This document shows, one piece after another, positions 35,862-45,242 of a DNA stretch of 64,000 bases. The stretch covers positions 305,809-369,808 of the forward strand of contig CAWKGV010000001.1 in the NCBI GenBank assembly GCA_963849305.1. Reading direction: 5' to 3'. This DNA is from CAWKGV01 sp963849305. Its GTDB lineage: Bacteria > Pseudomonadota > Alphaproteobacteria > Acetobacterales > Acetobacteraceae. The translations under genes were made by a program, and so were the position numbers. The notes under the pieces were generated by a model that was not told the DNA's origin, searched no databases, and was given only the letters and a program-made list of their open reading frames with translations. The first letter of the stretch is position 1. Each line of letters opens with the position of its first letter.

Positions 35862-37622
35862 CCGGCATGCGGTCGTGCATGTCCGGCAATCGACGATGCG
35901 CCAAGTGCAGCAACACCAAGAATCCACGCGCTTGCAATCTGCCTTGGCAGACCGGGCGCGGCAGCTCGGCTGGCAAGGCGACGAGATCGTTGTCATCGAT
36001 GACGACCTGGGTCGCTCGGCGGCATCTGCGCTGGACCGGCCGGGGTTCCAGCGTCTGGTTGCCGAGGTTGGGCTCGGCCATGTGGGCCTGGTGCTGGGCA
36101 TTGAGGTGTCACGCCTCGCCCGCTCGTGCCGGGACTGGCATCAGCTGCTGGAGATGTTCGCTCTGTTCGACACGCTGATCGCGGACGCGGACGGCCTCTA
36201 TGACCCGGGCACCTACAACGACCGCCTGCTGCTTGGCCTCAAGGGCACGATGAGCGATGCGGAGCTGCACATCCTGAAGGCGCGCATGCACGAGGGACGA
36301 CGCGCCAAAGCAGCTCGCGGCGAGTTGGTGATGGGCCTGCCGCGTGGCTACGTACAGCGCCCCTCCGGTGAAGTCGTGCTGGATCCGGACGAACAGGTCC
36401 GCTTGACGATCCGGCTCGTGTTCGACGTGTTTGCTCGCCGTTGCTCGATCCGGGGCGTGCCGACCTATCTGGTGGATCACGACATCCAGATGCCTCACCG
36501 CGTGCGCTCGGGTCCGCACAGAGGCGAGGTGCGGTGGGACGGCCGAACCAGGCGACGCTGGGGGACATGCTCCGTCATCCGGCCTATGCGGGCGCCTACG
36601 TTGCCGGCGGTTCATTCGCAAACCGGAGCAGTGGGCCGTGCTGCGCCGGGACAGCTGGCCGGCCTACATTGACTGGGACACCTACGCGCGCAACCAGGAA
36701 CAGATGGCGGCAAACCGTGCCAAGCACGACGGCGTCCCCCGCGGCGGCCCGGCCCTGCTGGGCGGCATTATCCGTGCGCGCGACGAGCCGGTTCTGCGGA
36801 TCCACCGCCTCGTAGCGCCGGCGTGCCAGCGTGGTCTCGTAGCGCACGCGCTCCAGGCGTTGCGCCCAGTGCCGGCGGTGTTCGGCGCGCTCCAACTCGA
36901 CATCCTCGGCCAGCGCTGGAACAGGAGTGTGAGGCGGCGCTTGATGCCGAGCACAAGCTTGGGGTCGATCATGCCCGCGAACTGGCCCGTCAACCGGCCC
37001 GGCTGCAGCCCGTGGAATTGGAGGCGATCCGGCTCCTGGCCGAGGACGTGCCGGCGCTGTGGCACGCCTCCACGACCACGCAGAAGGACCGTCAGGCGAT
37101 CGCCCGGTTGATGCTGGATCAGGTCGCAGTGCGCGTGGACGCAGACAGTGAGCACGTCGAGGTCACATGCCATTGGGCGGGCGGCCTACGAACCAAACAC
37201 GCGCTGATCCGCCCTGTGCGACGGTTCGAGCAGCTGCGCGGGTTCGACCAGTTGCTCGCCACGATCCGCGACCTGCGCAGCCAGGGCTGCTCAGCGGCGA
37301 CGGTCGCCGACCGGCTGAACGCCGCCGGCTGGCGACCGCCCAAGAAAGCGGTGTTCGATGCGTCCATGATCCAGCGCCTGGTGTTCCGCTACGGACTGGG
37401 CGGCAAACGGCCGATATGGAGCAGCAATGTCGCACGCGAGCCTGGTGCCGAGTGGACGTTGCACGAGGCGGCGGCTCGGTATCCATCGGCACACAGCCTA
37501 TCGATGGCTCCGTGACGGACGGCTACGCGGCCGCGTGGCGGTACGCGGCGACCAGCGCATCTGGCTCGTGCAGATGAGCAGCGACCAACTCGATCAGGTC
37601 AGGAGCAAGACAAACCAGCCAG
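35794..37622 (+). pseudogene. Large serine recombinase, frameshifted and rearranged
   Basis: The resolvase domain is intact in the first frame: AVVHVRQSTMRQVQQHQEST with the catalytic Ser in RQST, then GLVLGIEVSRLARSCRDWH and a DADGLYDPGTYNDRLLLG block. The frame shifts near 36540 (to NQATLGDMLRHPAYAGAYV) and near 36610 (to DSWPAYIDWDTYARNQEQ). After GGIIR at about 36775 the zinc-ribbon is missing and the coiled coil appears on the opposite strand (36776-36914). It then resumes with LEQECEAALDAEHKLG in the plus direction. A final shift near 37480 leads into an HTH-like tail (GIHRHTAYRWLRDGRL). It is inactive. Confidence 0.75.
36776..36914 (-). other. Micro-inverted segment of the recombinase coiled coil
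   Basis: Read on the minus strand this 139-base stretch encodes LAEDVELERAEHRRHWAQRL and then ERVRYETTLARRRYEAVDPQ and NRLVAR. That is the coiled-coil segment expected just before LEQECEAALDAE, which follows on the plus strand. The plus-strand translation of the same bases has no resemblance to a recombinase. This points to a small inversion together with loss of the zinc-ribbon segment to its left. Confidence 0.6.
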
Positions 37623-37684
37623 ATGTCCTCCGCCATGCGCGACATCAAACGAAACCGCATAGAGAGGCATCATGGAAACGCAGT

Positions 37685-37697
37685 CGAGAATGTCCGG
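37685..37697. repeat. Right 13-bp direct repeat of the nested insertion
   Basis: CGAGAATGTCCGG, 11 of 13 matches to 35559-35571. The IS630 transposase resumes immediately after it with GAATACCTC. Confidence 0.65.
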
Positions 37698-37898
37698 GAA
37701 TACCTCCGCGCCAATCGGCTGTGTGCCCTGGTGTGGGACAGCTACGAGGCCATCGTCGAGGCTTGCAGGACGGCCTGGCAGTTCCTCATCAACGATCCGG
37801 AACGCATTCGGTCAATCGGCACCAGGGAATGGGCGTGTGTCAGCCTTTGGCGGGTTGGTATAAGGCCGAGCGGAGATCGGGTCGAATTTATGAGATGA
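37698..37898 (+). pseudogene. IS630 transposase, 3' part
   Basis: EYLRANRLCALVWDSYEAIV, then EACRTAWQFLINDPERIRSI and GTREWACV form the standard C-terminus of IS630-family transposases. They continue the 5' part that stops at 35571. The right inverted repeat overlaps the last codons. Confidence 0.8.
37850..37861. repeat. IS630 right inverted repeat
   Basis: GCGGGTTGGTAT, the exact reverse complement of 34532-34543. Confidence 0.75.
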
Positions 37899-38013
37899 TC
37901 CAATGTGAAATATGGTCCTGTCGCAATTACAATGATGATGACGGCATGAGAAGTTCTCCGGACACGCGCAACATGCAATTCATGAGGGCCTGCTCGCCAA
38001 GAACCGGCAGCAA

Positions 38014-38776
38014 TCAACCGGCGAGGATGCCGCCATCGACCGTCATGGCATGACCCACCATAAAGCTCGCGGCTGGGCTGCAAAGCCATACGACGGCCGC
38101 AGCGATTTCTTCCGGCTCACCAAAGCGTCCGATGGGTTCTTGCGCCACCATCCGCGCCACGATCTCCGGATCGTAATTCTTCGTGACGAAGGCTGCCATT
38201 GGCGTGTTGATGATTCCCGGGCAGACCGCGTTGATACGGATGCCCGTGGCGGCATAGTCTATCGCGGCGCTGCGCGTCAGACCGATCACGGCATGCTTGC
38301 TCGCGGAATAGGCGCTGCGCCCCTTGGAACCCTTCAGGCCGCCGATCGAAGAACAGTTGACGATCGTGCCGCTTCCCTGCGCCATCATCTGCCGAACCTC
38401 GCTCTTCATGCAGTTCCACACGCCGCGCAGGTTCACGGCCATCACACGTTCGAATTCGTCGTCGCTGGTGTCCAGGAACGCGGCAGCCTCGGAATTCACA
38501 GCGGCATTGTTGAAGGCCAGTCGAGCCGCCCATGGGTGCTGATCACGCGCTCAACCATTGCCTCCACCTGGGCGGGCTCCGTCACGTCACAGGTGACACC
38601 GATGGCGTTGTGGCCCGCTACGCGCAAACCCTCCGCCGCCTTGCCGACCTTCTCCTCGTCACGATCGGCAACGATCACGGACGCGCCCGCCTTGGCAAAA
38701 GCCTCCGCCGTCGCCAGGCCAATGCCACCCCAGCTCCGGTGACCAGTGCTACTTTCCCCTCGAAGCCTGTGATCAT
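38014..38776 (-). pseudogene. SDR-family oxidoreductase, two frame breaks
   Basis: From ATG 38776 the frame begins MITGFEGKVALVTGAG. A shift near 38735 leads to GGIGLATAEAFAKAGASVIV and VADRDEEKVGKAA. Another near 38520 leads to NSEAAAFLDTSDDEFERVMA, and then NCSSIGG, YSASK and VGHAMTVDGG to the stop at 38014. All classical SDR elements are therefore present, including the Ser, Tyr and Lys, but in three frames. It is the last gene of the minus-strand island and lies next to the IS630 element. Decay or sequencing error is possible. Confidence 0.75.
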
Positions 38777-38854
38777 GGTGCCCATCCATCCGAGTTTTGT
38801 GCACGATCGGGAACCACGCGCATTTGCACGGTCGGCGGCGCGTGGGAGGTCCGT

Positions 38855-39613
38855 CTACCACCGGCCGGCCGTGGCGCCGCCATCCACGGGCAGGATCGCA
38901 CCAGTCACGAAGCTCGCGTCGCCCGACGCCAGGAATGCGACTGCCGCTGCGACCTCTTCGGCAAAACCTTCCCGCCCGAGGGCGTGGTTCGCGCGGATAC
39001 GGCGCTCGCTCTCGGGATCCTCGAACATGACCGCGGTCATCGGGGTGCGGATCATGCCGGGTGTAATGGCGTTGACGCGGATACCCGCCGTGCCCAGCTC
39101 GATCGCCATCGCGCGCGTGAGGCCGACGACCGCGTGCTTGGAGGTGACATAGGGGGCGCGGTTCGGCACCGCCGTGATTCCGGCCAACGAGGAGAGGTTG
39201 ACAATGGCGGCCGGATGACCGGCCTTCACCGCCAGACGCGCAAATTCCTGGGACAGGATCAACGTTCCTTCGAGGTTGACGGCGTGGACGCGGGCCCACT
39301 GCTCCGCCTCTGCATCCAGCACCGAAGTCACGCCGCGAATACCGGCGCAGTTCACCAGCACGTGCAAGTGGCCGAAGCGCGCCGCCGCCTCTGTCATCAT
39401 CATGTTCACCCGTGCGCGATCGGTGACGTCCAGCGCCACGGAATAGGCGTGCTTGTCATCGCCTAGGCCCATGGCGACGCGCTGTGCCCCGTCGCCGTTT
39501 GCATCGACCACGACGACGCTGGCGCCCTCGGCAAAAAGCCGCCTGGCGGAGGCTTCACCGATTCCGCTGCCGCCGCAAGTGACGATCGCGGCGCGATTGG
39601 CAAATCGGCACAT
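38855..39613 (-). CDS. SDR-family oxidoreductase
   Basis: A 252-residue short-chain dehydrogenase. The cofactor motif reads TCGGSGIGEA, with Cys in place of the first Gly of TGxxxGxG, an unusual change. Asp in VVVVDANG favours NAD(H). NCAG stands at the NNAG position. Ser142, Tyr155 and Lys159 (YVTSK) are the catalytic residues, and FVTGAILPVDGG is the usual C-terminal block. Copy 1 of the 35-bp regulatory module lies 76-110 bases upstream of its ATG. The frameshifted SDR follows 78 bases downstream and probably shared the transcript. Confidence 0.91.
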   Translation of the reverse strand: MCRFANRAAIVTCGGSGIGEASARRLFAEGASVVVVDANGDGAQRVAMGLGDDKHAYSVALDVTDRARVNMMMTEAAARFGHLHVLVNCAGIRGVTSVLDAEAEQWARVHAVNLEGTLILSQEFARLAVKAGHPAAIVNLSSLAGITAVPNRAPYVTSKHAVVGLTRAMAIELGTAGIRVNAITPGMIRTPMTAVMFEDPESERRIRANHALGREGFAEEVAAAVAFLASGDASFVTGAILPVDGGATAGRW

Positions 39614-39688
39614 GAGGCCAGCCTCCTTGAGTGGTTTTGATGGCGTCCGCCAGTCTTCGCTCGACGATCTAGCCAGTGCGCCGCAGTA

Positions 39689-39723
39689 CGATTAGGCGCT
39701 ATCATGTGCATGGACTTATAAGC
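39689..39723 (-). promoter_or_regulatory. 35-bp regulatory module, copy 1
   Basis: On the minus strand: GCTTATAAGTCCATGC, 12 variable bases, then CTAATCG, 76 bases before the SDR ATG. Identical outer blocks and spacing occur in copy 4 (52128-52162), and close versions in copies 2 and 3. CTTATAAG is palindromic, as expected for a LysR-type box. No other gene in the window shows it. Confidence 0.65.
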
Positions 39724-39830
39724 ATAGCTTCTGACCGTAGAAGCTAGCCGGGTAACCTGAATCGAACTTTCGGTTCCGCTGCTACCGGAACCGCAACTCG
39801 CCGAGACCTTCCCAATCCGCCGTCGCGCCA

Positions 39831-40929
39831 TCATGGGTCTCCGCAGCAAGCGGCCGAAGCCGCAGGCTCGTAGTCCAACCGATAGATGCGCTTCGCGGCC
39901 CCGCTGAAGATCAAGCTTTTCTCGTGCGCGGAGCAGCCGGCTGTGATCCGCTTGAACATGTTCCAAACGGTGCCGTACGCGAAGCCCGCCTTGTCCACCG
40001 GGAAATTGGACGAGACCATGCAGCGTTCCGCCCCGAAGAGCTCGATGCAGGGCTCGATGTACGGTCGCCACGAGTTCGACGAGCTGCTGGGAGCTGGGCG
40101 GCGCCTCTGCCGTGGTGAAATCAAAATTTCCGAGGCTCATCAGGATGCCGCCCATCTTGACCGACACGTTGGGGCATTTCGCCAGATCTTTCATGCCAGC
40201 GAGCCAGTTCGCGTGGTTCTCGCCCCCCTTTCCCGCGTAGGCGCCATGCCCCACCGGACTGCCCGAATGGATCAGGATGATGTTGGCATCCGGATGCGCT
40301 CGCGCCAGCGCCGCCACGTCGGGAAGCTGCGGATGATAGATGCTGGCGTCGAATGACAGCCCCATGGCGGTCAGCAGGTCCACGCCCCTGCCAAACTCCG
40401 GCTCCAGGTAAAGGCCCGGGCGATCAGCGCCCACGGGCCCTTTCACCACCGGATCGGCATCCCATTTCGCGCGCTGCCGCACGCCCCTGAAGCGCCCGTT
40501 ACCGGCCTGAATGTGCGCCTCAAGAGTTTCCCGTGTGCGCTCTCCGAGCGTCAGGTCTGCGTAGCCCACGATCCCGGCCGCGACGCGACAAGACGTGTAT
40601 TTCCCGCTCGCGCCCATCGCCGCCATGCCGATAGCGAAATCGGTTTCGCCGATGCACCTCAGGTGTTCCGGTCCCTCGGCGCGATACATCGCATGACATT
40701 CGACGAATACGGTTGCCTCGACGTTGTGTCCGGAAGCCGCGAGGTCGTGCGCAAATTCCTGGACGAGGTACCTGTGGCTACTATGGTGGTGCCAGAAGTG
40801 CAGGTGCGGGTCGACAATGGGCAGGCCCGGCTCGAGAGCCGGCTCAGGTGTGGCTCGCGACAGCCACTCTTCGTTGGGAGGATGCGTCCGACCAAACACG
40901 GGTGGGGTTCGTGGCGTGCTCATGGACAT
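39831..40929 (-). pseudogene. Amidohydrolase (TIM-barrel, lactonase-like), one frame break
   Basis: ATG 40929 is preceded by an AAAGGGGA-type ribosome site. The first part has the metal motif VDPHLHFWHHHSSHRYL, ATVFVECHAMYR, a central IYHPQLPDVAALARAHPDAN and NIILIHSGSPVGHG. The frame changes near 40070, and the rest reads RPYIEPCIELFGAERCMVSS, NFPVDKAG and an end at 39831. The whole is about 365 residues, like amidohydrolase-2 enzymes such as fuconolactonase or pyrone-dicarboxylate lactonase. It follows paoC by 58 bases, so it probably belongs to the paoABC transcript, perhaps acting on the acid or lactone product. One indel explains the break. Confidence 0.78.
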
Positions 40930-40987
40930 TCCCCTTTGAGACGGCGCGCGTACTGGCGTCCGCGCGGCAGCCACGCAGGATCACGGC

Positions 40988-43198
40988 TTATGCTACGTCC
41001 GGCAGCCGGTCGAGGAACTTGTCGAGCGTGATCGGATAGTCGCGCACGCGCACGCCGGTCGCGTTGTAGACCGCGTTGGCTATTGCCGCCGCGACCCCGC
41101 ACAGACCTAGTTCGCCCACGCCCTTCGCCTTCATCGGCGACATCGTCGGATCGACCTCGTCGAGGAAGATCACCTCTTGGCGTGGAATATCGGCGTGGAC
41201 GGGGACCTCGTAGCCGGCAAGATCGTGATTCACGAAGAAGCCGAAGCGCTTATCCACGGCCAGCTCCTCCATCAGCGCTGCGCCCGCGCCCATGGTCATC
41301 GCGCCGATCACCTGACTGCGCGCCGTCTTGGGATTTAGGATACGGCCTGCCGCGCACACCGCCAGCATGCGACGCAGGCGGATCTCGCCGGTTGCGTCGT
41401 CCACGCCGACTTCGACGAAGTGCGAGCCGAATGTCTGCTGCGCATACTGCTTGGCGAGGTTACCGTAGGTAATTTCATCCTCACCGACCAACTCCGCGCC
41501 GTCCGCGGCCTCGCCCAATGGCACACGGCGGTTTCCGGCGCACACATGGCCGTCGGCGAATTCGACCTCGCCGGTGTTGAAGCCGAGGCGCTGCGCCACG
41601 GCCTCGCGCAGCTTCACGCAAGCTGCGTAGACGCCCGCGGTCGAGGAAGCCGCGCCCCACTGTCCGCCCGAGCCGGGCGTTTCGGGAAAGCGCGAGTCCC
41701 CGAGGCGCACAGCCACCTTGTCGAGGCCGACGCCCATCATCTCGGCCGCCGTCTGGCCGATGATGGTATAGCTGCCGGTGCCGATATCGGTCATGTCGGT
41801 TTCCACGGTCACGATCCCCCAGCCATCAAGCCGGACCCGCGCGGCCGACTTGAGGATCCGCGCACCGCGGATCGCGGAGGCCATGCCCATGCCGATCAGC
41901 CAGCGCCCATCACGCGTGCGCCCGGGCTGAGCCTGACGCCGGTTCCACCCGAAGCGATCGGCGCCGGTGCGCAGGCACTCGACGAGGTGGCGTGTGGAGA
42001 ACGACCGCTCGGGATTCTCGGGATCCACCTGCGTGTCGTTGAGAACGCGGAACTGAACTGGGTCGAGCCCCCATTTCTCCGCCATCTCGTCGATCGCGAT
42101 CTCCAGGGCCATCATCCCCGTTGCTTCCCCCGGCGCGCGCATGGAGTTGCCTTCGGCCAGATCGAGTACCGCGAGGCGCAGGTGCGTCGTTCGGTTGGCG
42201 CCGGCGTAGAGCAGGCGCGTGGAGAGCGTCGCCGGCTCGGTCCGTCCGCCGCGCAGGTTCCCGGACCAGCTTTCGTGTCCGATAGCTACGATCCTGCCAT
42301 CTCGCGTCGCACCAATCCGTATACGCTGGATCGTGGCGGGTCGATGCGTCACGTTGTTGAACATGAGGGAGCGGGTAAGCGCGACCTTCACCGGGCGTCC
42401 TGCTGCCCGCGCGGCAAGTGATGCCATCACGGCATCGGAGAGGATCGTGCCCTTTCCGCCGAAGCCGCCGCCGATGTAGGGCGACACGAGGCGGATACTC
42501 TCTTCGGGAACGCCCAGCGTTCTGGCGAGGTCGCGCACGCCCCAGTTTATGTGCTGGATCGCGGTCCAGCAGGTAAGCTGATCGCCGTTCCACACCGCAA
42601 TGGTGGCGTGCGGCTCCATCATCGCATGGCTCTGGTCGGGCGTGGTATAGGTCTCGTCGAGCCGAACCGGCGCCGCGGCGAAGGCGCCGTCGAAATCACC
42701 CACGGCGGTTTGCGGAGGGCCGCCGAGCTCGGCCGGCTCGGGGGTGAACGCCGTATTCTTCGCGGCGGCCAGATCGAAGGCGCCCTTGGCACGGACATAG
42801 TCGACGCGCAGGAGCCCTGCGGCAGCGCGCGCCTGCTCGAACGTCTCGGCGACGACGACCGCGACCGCCTGATGATAATGGTCGATATCCGGCCCGGCGA
42901 GCGCCCTATCGACGTAGAACGCGCCCCTTCCAAGCTTGCCGGCGTTCTCGGCGGTGACGATGGCGAGCACGCCGGGCGCGGCCTTGGCGTCGGTGAGGTC
43001 GATTGAGGCGATACGGCCCTTGGCGATGGCCGCGCCGACGACATAGCCATAGGCTGGGTTCGCCACGACGTCGTGCCGCTCATAGGCATAGGGCGCGGTG
43101 CCCGTGGTCTTGAGCGGGCCGTCGATCCGGTCGGTGGGTTTGCCGATGACCTTGAGCTGGTCGATCGGATTGGTGGTGGCGGGCGTGTCGAACCGCAT
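40988..43198 (-). CDS. paoC: Aldehyde oxidoreductase, Mo-cofactor subunit (cluster 2)
   Basis: A 736-residue catalytic subunit of a PaoABC-like periplasmic aldehyde oxidase. The hammerhead domain starts GKPTDRIDGPLKTTGTAPYA. MMEPHATIAVW, YIGGGFGGKGTILSDAV, NSMRAPGEATGMMALEIAID and DIGTGSYTIIGQTAAEMMGV follow. GVGELGLCGVAAAIANAVYN near the C-terminus contains the active-site Glu. Nothing is missing compared with the E. coli enzyme (732 residues). It has no own export signal, consistent with Tat hitchhiking on PaoA. It starts 4 bases after the paoB stop. PaoABC oxidises aromatic and aliphatic aldehydes to acids, and the flanking reductases and monooxygenases suggest a detoxification or catabolic role. 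Confidence 0.94.
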   Translation of the reverse strand: MRFDTPATTNPIDQLKVIGKPTDRIDGPLKTTGTAPYAYERHDVVANPAYGYVVGAAIAKGRIASIDLTDAKAAPGVLAIVTAENAGKLGRGAFYVDRALAGPDIDHYHQAVAVVVAETFEQARAAAGLLRVDYVRAKGAFDLAAAKNTAFTPEPAELGGPPQTAVGDFDGAFAAAPVRLDETYTTPDQSHAMMEPHATIAVWNGDQLTCWTAIQHINWGVRDLARTLGVPEESIRLVSPYIGGGFGGKGTILSDAVMASLAARAAGRPVKVALTRSLMFNNVTHRPATIQRIRIGATRDGRIVAIGHESWSGNLRGGRTEPATLSTRLLYAGANRTTHLRLAVLDLAEGNSMRAPGEATGMMALEIAIDEMAEKWGLDPVQFRVLNDTQVDPENPERSFSTRHLVECLRTGADRFGWNRRQAQPGRTRDGRWLIGMGMASAIRGARILKSAARVRLDGWGIVTVETDMTDIGTGSYTIIGQTAAEMMGVGLDKVAVRLGDSRFPETPGSGGQWGAASSTAGVYAACVKLREAVAQRLGFNTGEVEFADGHVCAGNRRVPLGEAADGAELVGEDEITYGNLAKQYAQQTFGSHFVEVGVDDATGEIRLRRMLAVCAAGRILNPKTARSQVIGAMTMGAGAALMEELAVDKRFGFFVNHDLAGYEVPVHADIPRQEVIFLDEVDPTMSPMKAKGVGELGLCGVAAAIANAVYNATGVRVRDYPITLDKFLDRLPDVA

Positions 43199-43201
43199 GT
43201 C

Positions 43202-44148
<947 letters not shown>

Positions 44149-44152
<4 letters not shown>

Positions 44153-44826
44153 GCCTGCCTCCCGGCGACTTCGATGATCGCTTCGAGAATGTTGGAATAG
44201 GCGCCGCAGCGACAGAGGTTGCCGCTCATGCGCTCGCGAAGTTCCGTGGCTGTTACTTCCGGCGGCGCGGTCAGGTCGGCGCTGACATGGCTCGGGATGC
44301 CGGCCTCGATCTCGTCGAGCACCGCCACGGCCGAACAGATCTGCCCGGGCGTGCAATAGCCGCACTGATAGCCGTCATGCCTGACGAAGGCCGCCTGCAT
44401 CGGGTGCAAGTGCTCGGGTGTGCCCAGCCCTTCGATGGTGGTGATCGTATCGCCCTCGTGCATCACCGCGAGCGTCAGGCACGCGTTGATCCGCCGCCCG
44501 CCGACCATCACCGTGCAAGCGCCGCACTGGCCGTGATCGCAGCCCTTCTTGGTGCCGGTGAGGTGCAAGTGCTCGCGCAGCGCGTCGAGCAGCGTGGTCC
44601 GGACGTCGAGCTCGAGCTCACGGGCCTCGCCGTTGACGACGAAAGACACCCGTGACGGGACCGGCACTCCGACAACGGCAGCCGAAATGACAGGCGCTCC
44701 GCTGGCGGCAGCCTGGGCATTGGCCACGGACGGCGCCGCTGTCGCTGCTACCGCGGCGGCTCCGACAATCAACAGGTCACGCCGGGATAGTTCGAGGTTG
44801 CTGGGATTTTGCATGTCGTGTTCCAA
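44149..44826 (-). CDS. paoA: Aldehyde oxidoreductase, 2x[2Fe-2S] subunit with Tat signal (cluster 2)
   Basis: A 225-residue protein whose N-terminus has a twin-arginine signal ([19 protein letters not shown]), sending the folded complex to the periplasm. The mature part has [20 protein letters not shown], a further Cys in [29 protein letters not shown] and [17 protein letters not shown], ligating two [2Fe-2S] clusters. It is very similar to E. coli PaoA over its whole length. Of the three hydroxylase operons in the window only this one carries a Tat signal. Copy 2 of the 35-bp module lies 168 bases upstream of the ATG. Confidence 0.95.
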
Positions 44827-45242
44827 TCCCTTTTGGCTGACTTAGCAATCCACTGGACGCCCGCTTGGCAGAGAGAAAAGTCCCGGTCGGACGGCTCCCA
44901 ACCGCTGCACTCGATCTCCACTTCGCCCGCTTTGACTGAAGGGGCGGTCTCTGCGACGGCCGTCGATCGTGAATTTAGCGCGTCGCTCCGTGGCGATTAG
45001 CCGCTATAATCTGCAAAGACCTATAAGCAGAGACGATAAATGCAGCGGGAACTGCACGCACTGCTGCCGTGGAATTGGCGCCCGCCATCCACGATCGGCG
45101 CTCCGTAGTGATCGCTACGACCGCCTACCTTGCTGCCTCGTCTCCTCAGCATCAATCAGGCACGGCCGGGGGAACGGCGCGCGCTTGCTCTACACCGTCG
45201 CCACATGGAAATGGTTGAGCTACTCGTCCTGCGTTATCTCGA
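44827..45242. other. 416-base intergenic region upstream of paoA
   Basis: It holds copy 2 of the regulatory module (44994-45028) and otherwise no ORF with recognisable homology. The part from 45030 to 45242 lies downstream of the minus-strand monooxygenase gene; I see no clear terminator hairpin with a T-run. Confidence 0.5.
44994..45028 (-). promoter_or_regulatory. 35-bp regulatory module, copy 2
   Basis: On the minus strand: GCTTATAGGTCTTTGC, 12 bases, CTAATCG. It has the same length, orientation to the gene and outer blocks as copies 1 and 4, and faces paoABC. It also contains TATAAT on the plus strand (45005-45010), probably by chance. Confidence 0.62.

Larger units (their letters stand above)
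35572..37697. mobile_element. Serine-recombinase element inserted in IS630
   Basis: A 2126-base unit with a small accessory ORF and a large serine recombinase gene, both plus strand. Excising it exactly rejoins the IS630 transposase frame, which defines the ends to within the 13-bp imperfect direct repeat. The recombinase is itself frameshifted and partly inverted, so the unit is no longer active. I do not recognise a named element. Confidence 0.7.
34532..37861. mobile_element. IS630-family element, split by a nested recombinase unit
   Basis: Terminal inverted repeats ATACCAACCCGC (34532-34543) and GCGGGTTGGTAT (37850-37861) are perfect over 12 bases and bracket a transposase gene in the same orientation. 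The left end is preceded by TA, the target used by this family. The transposase is interrupted at 35571/35572 by a 2126-base insertion, and it also has several frame breaks, so the element is dead. Without the insertion it would be about 1.2 kb, normal for IS630. Confidence 0.82.
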
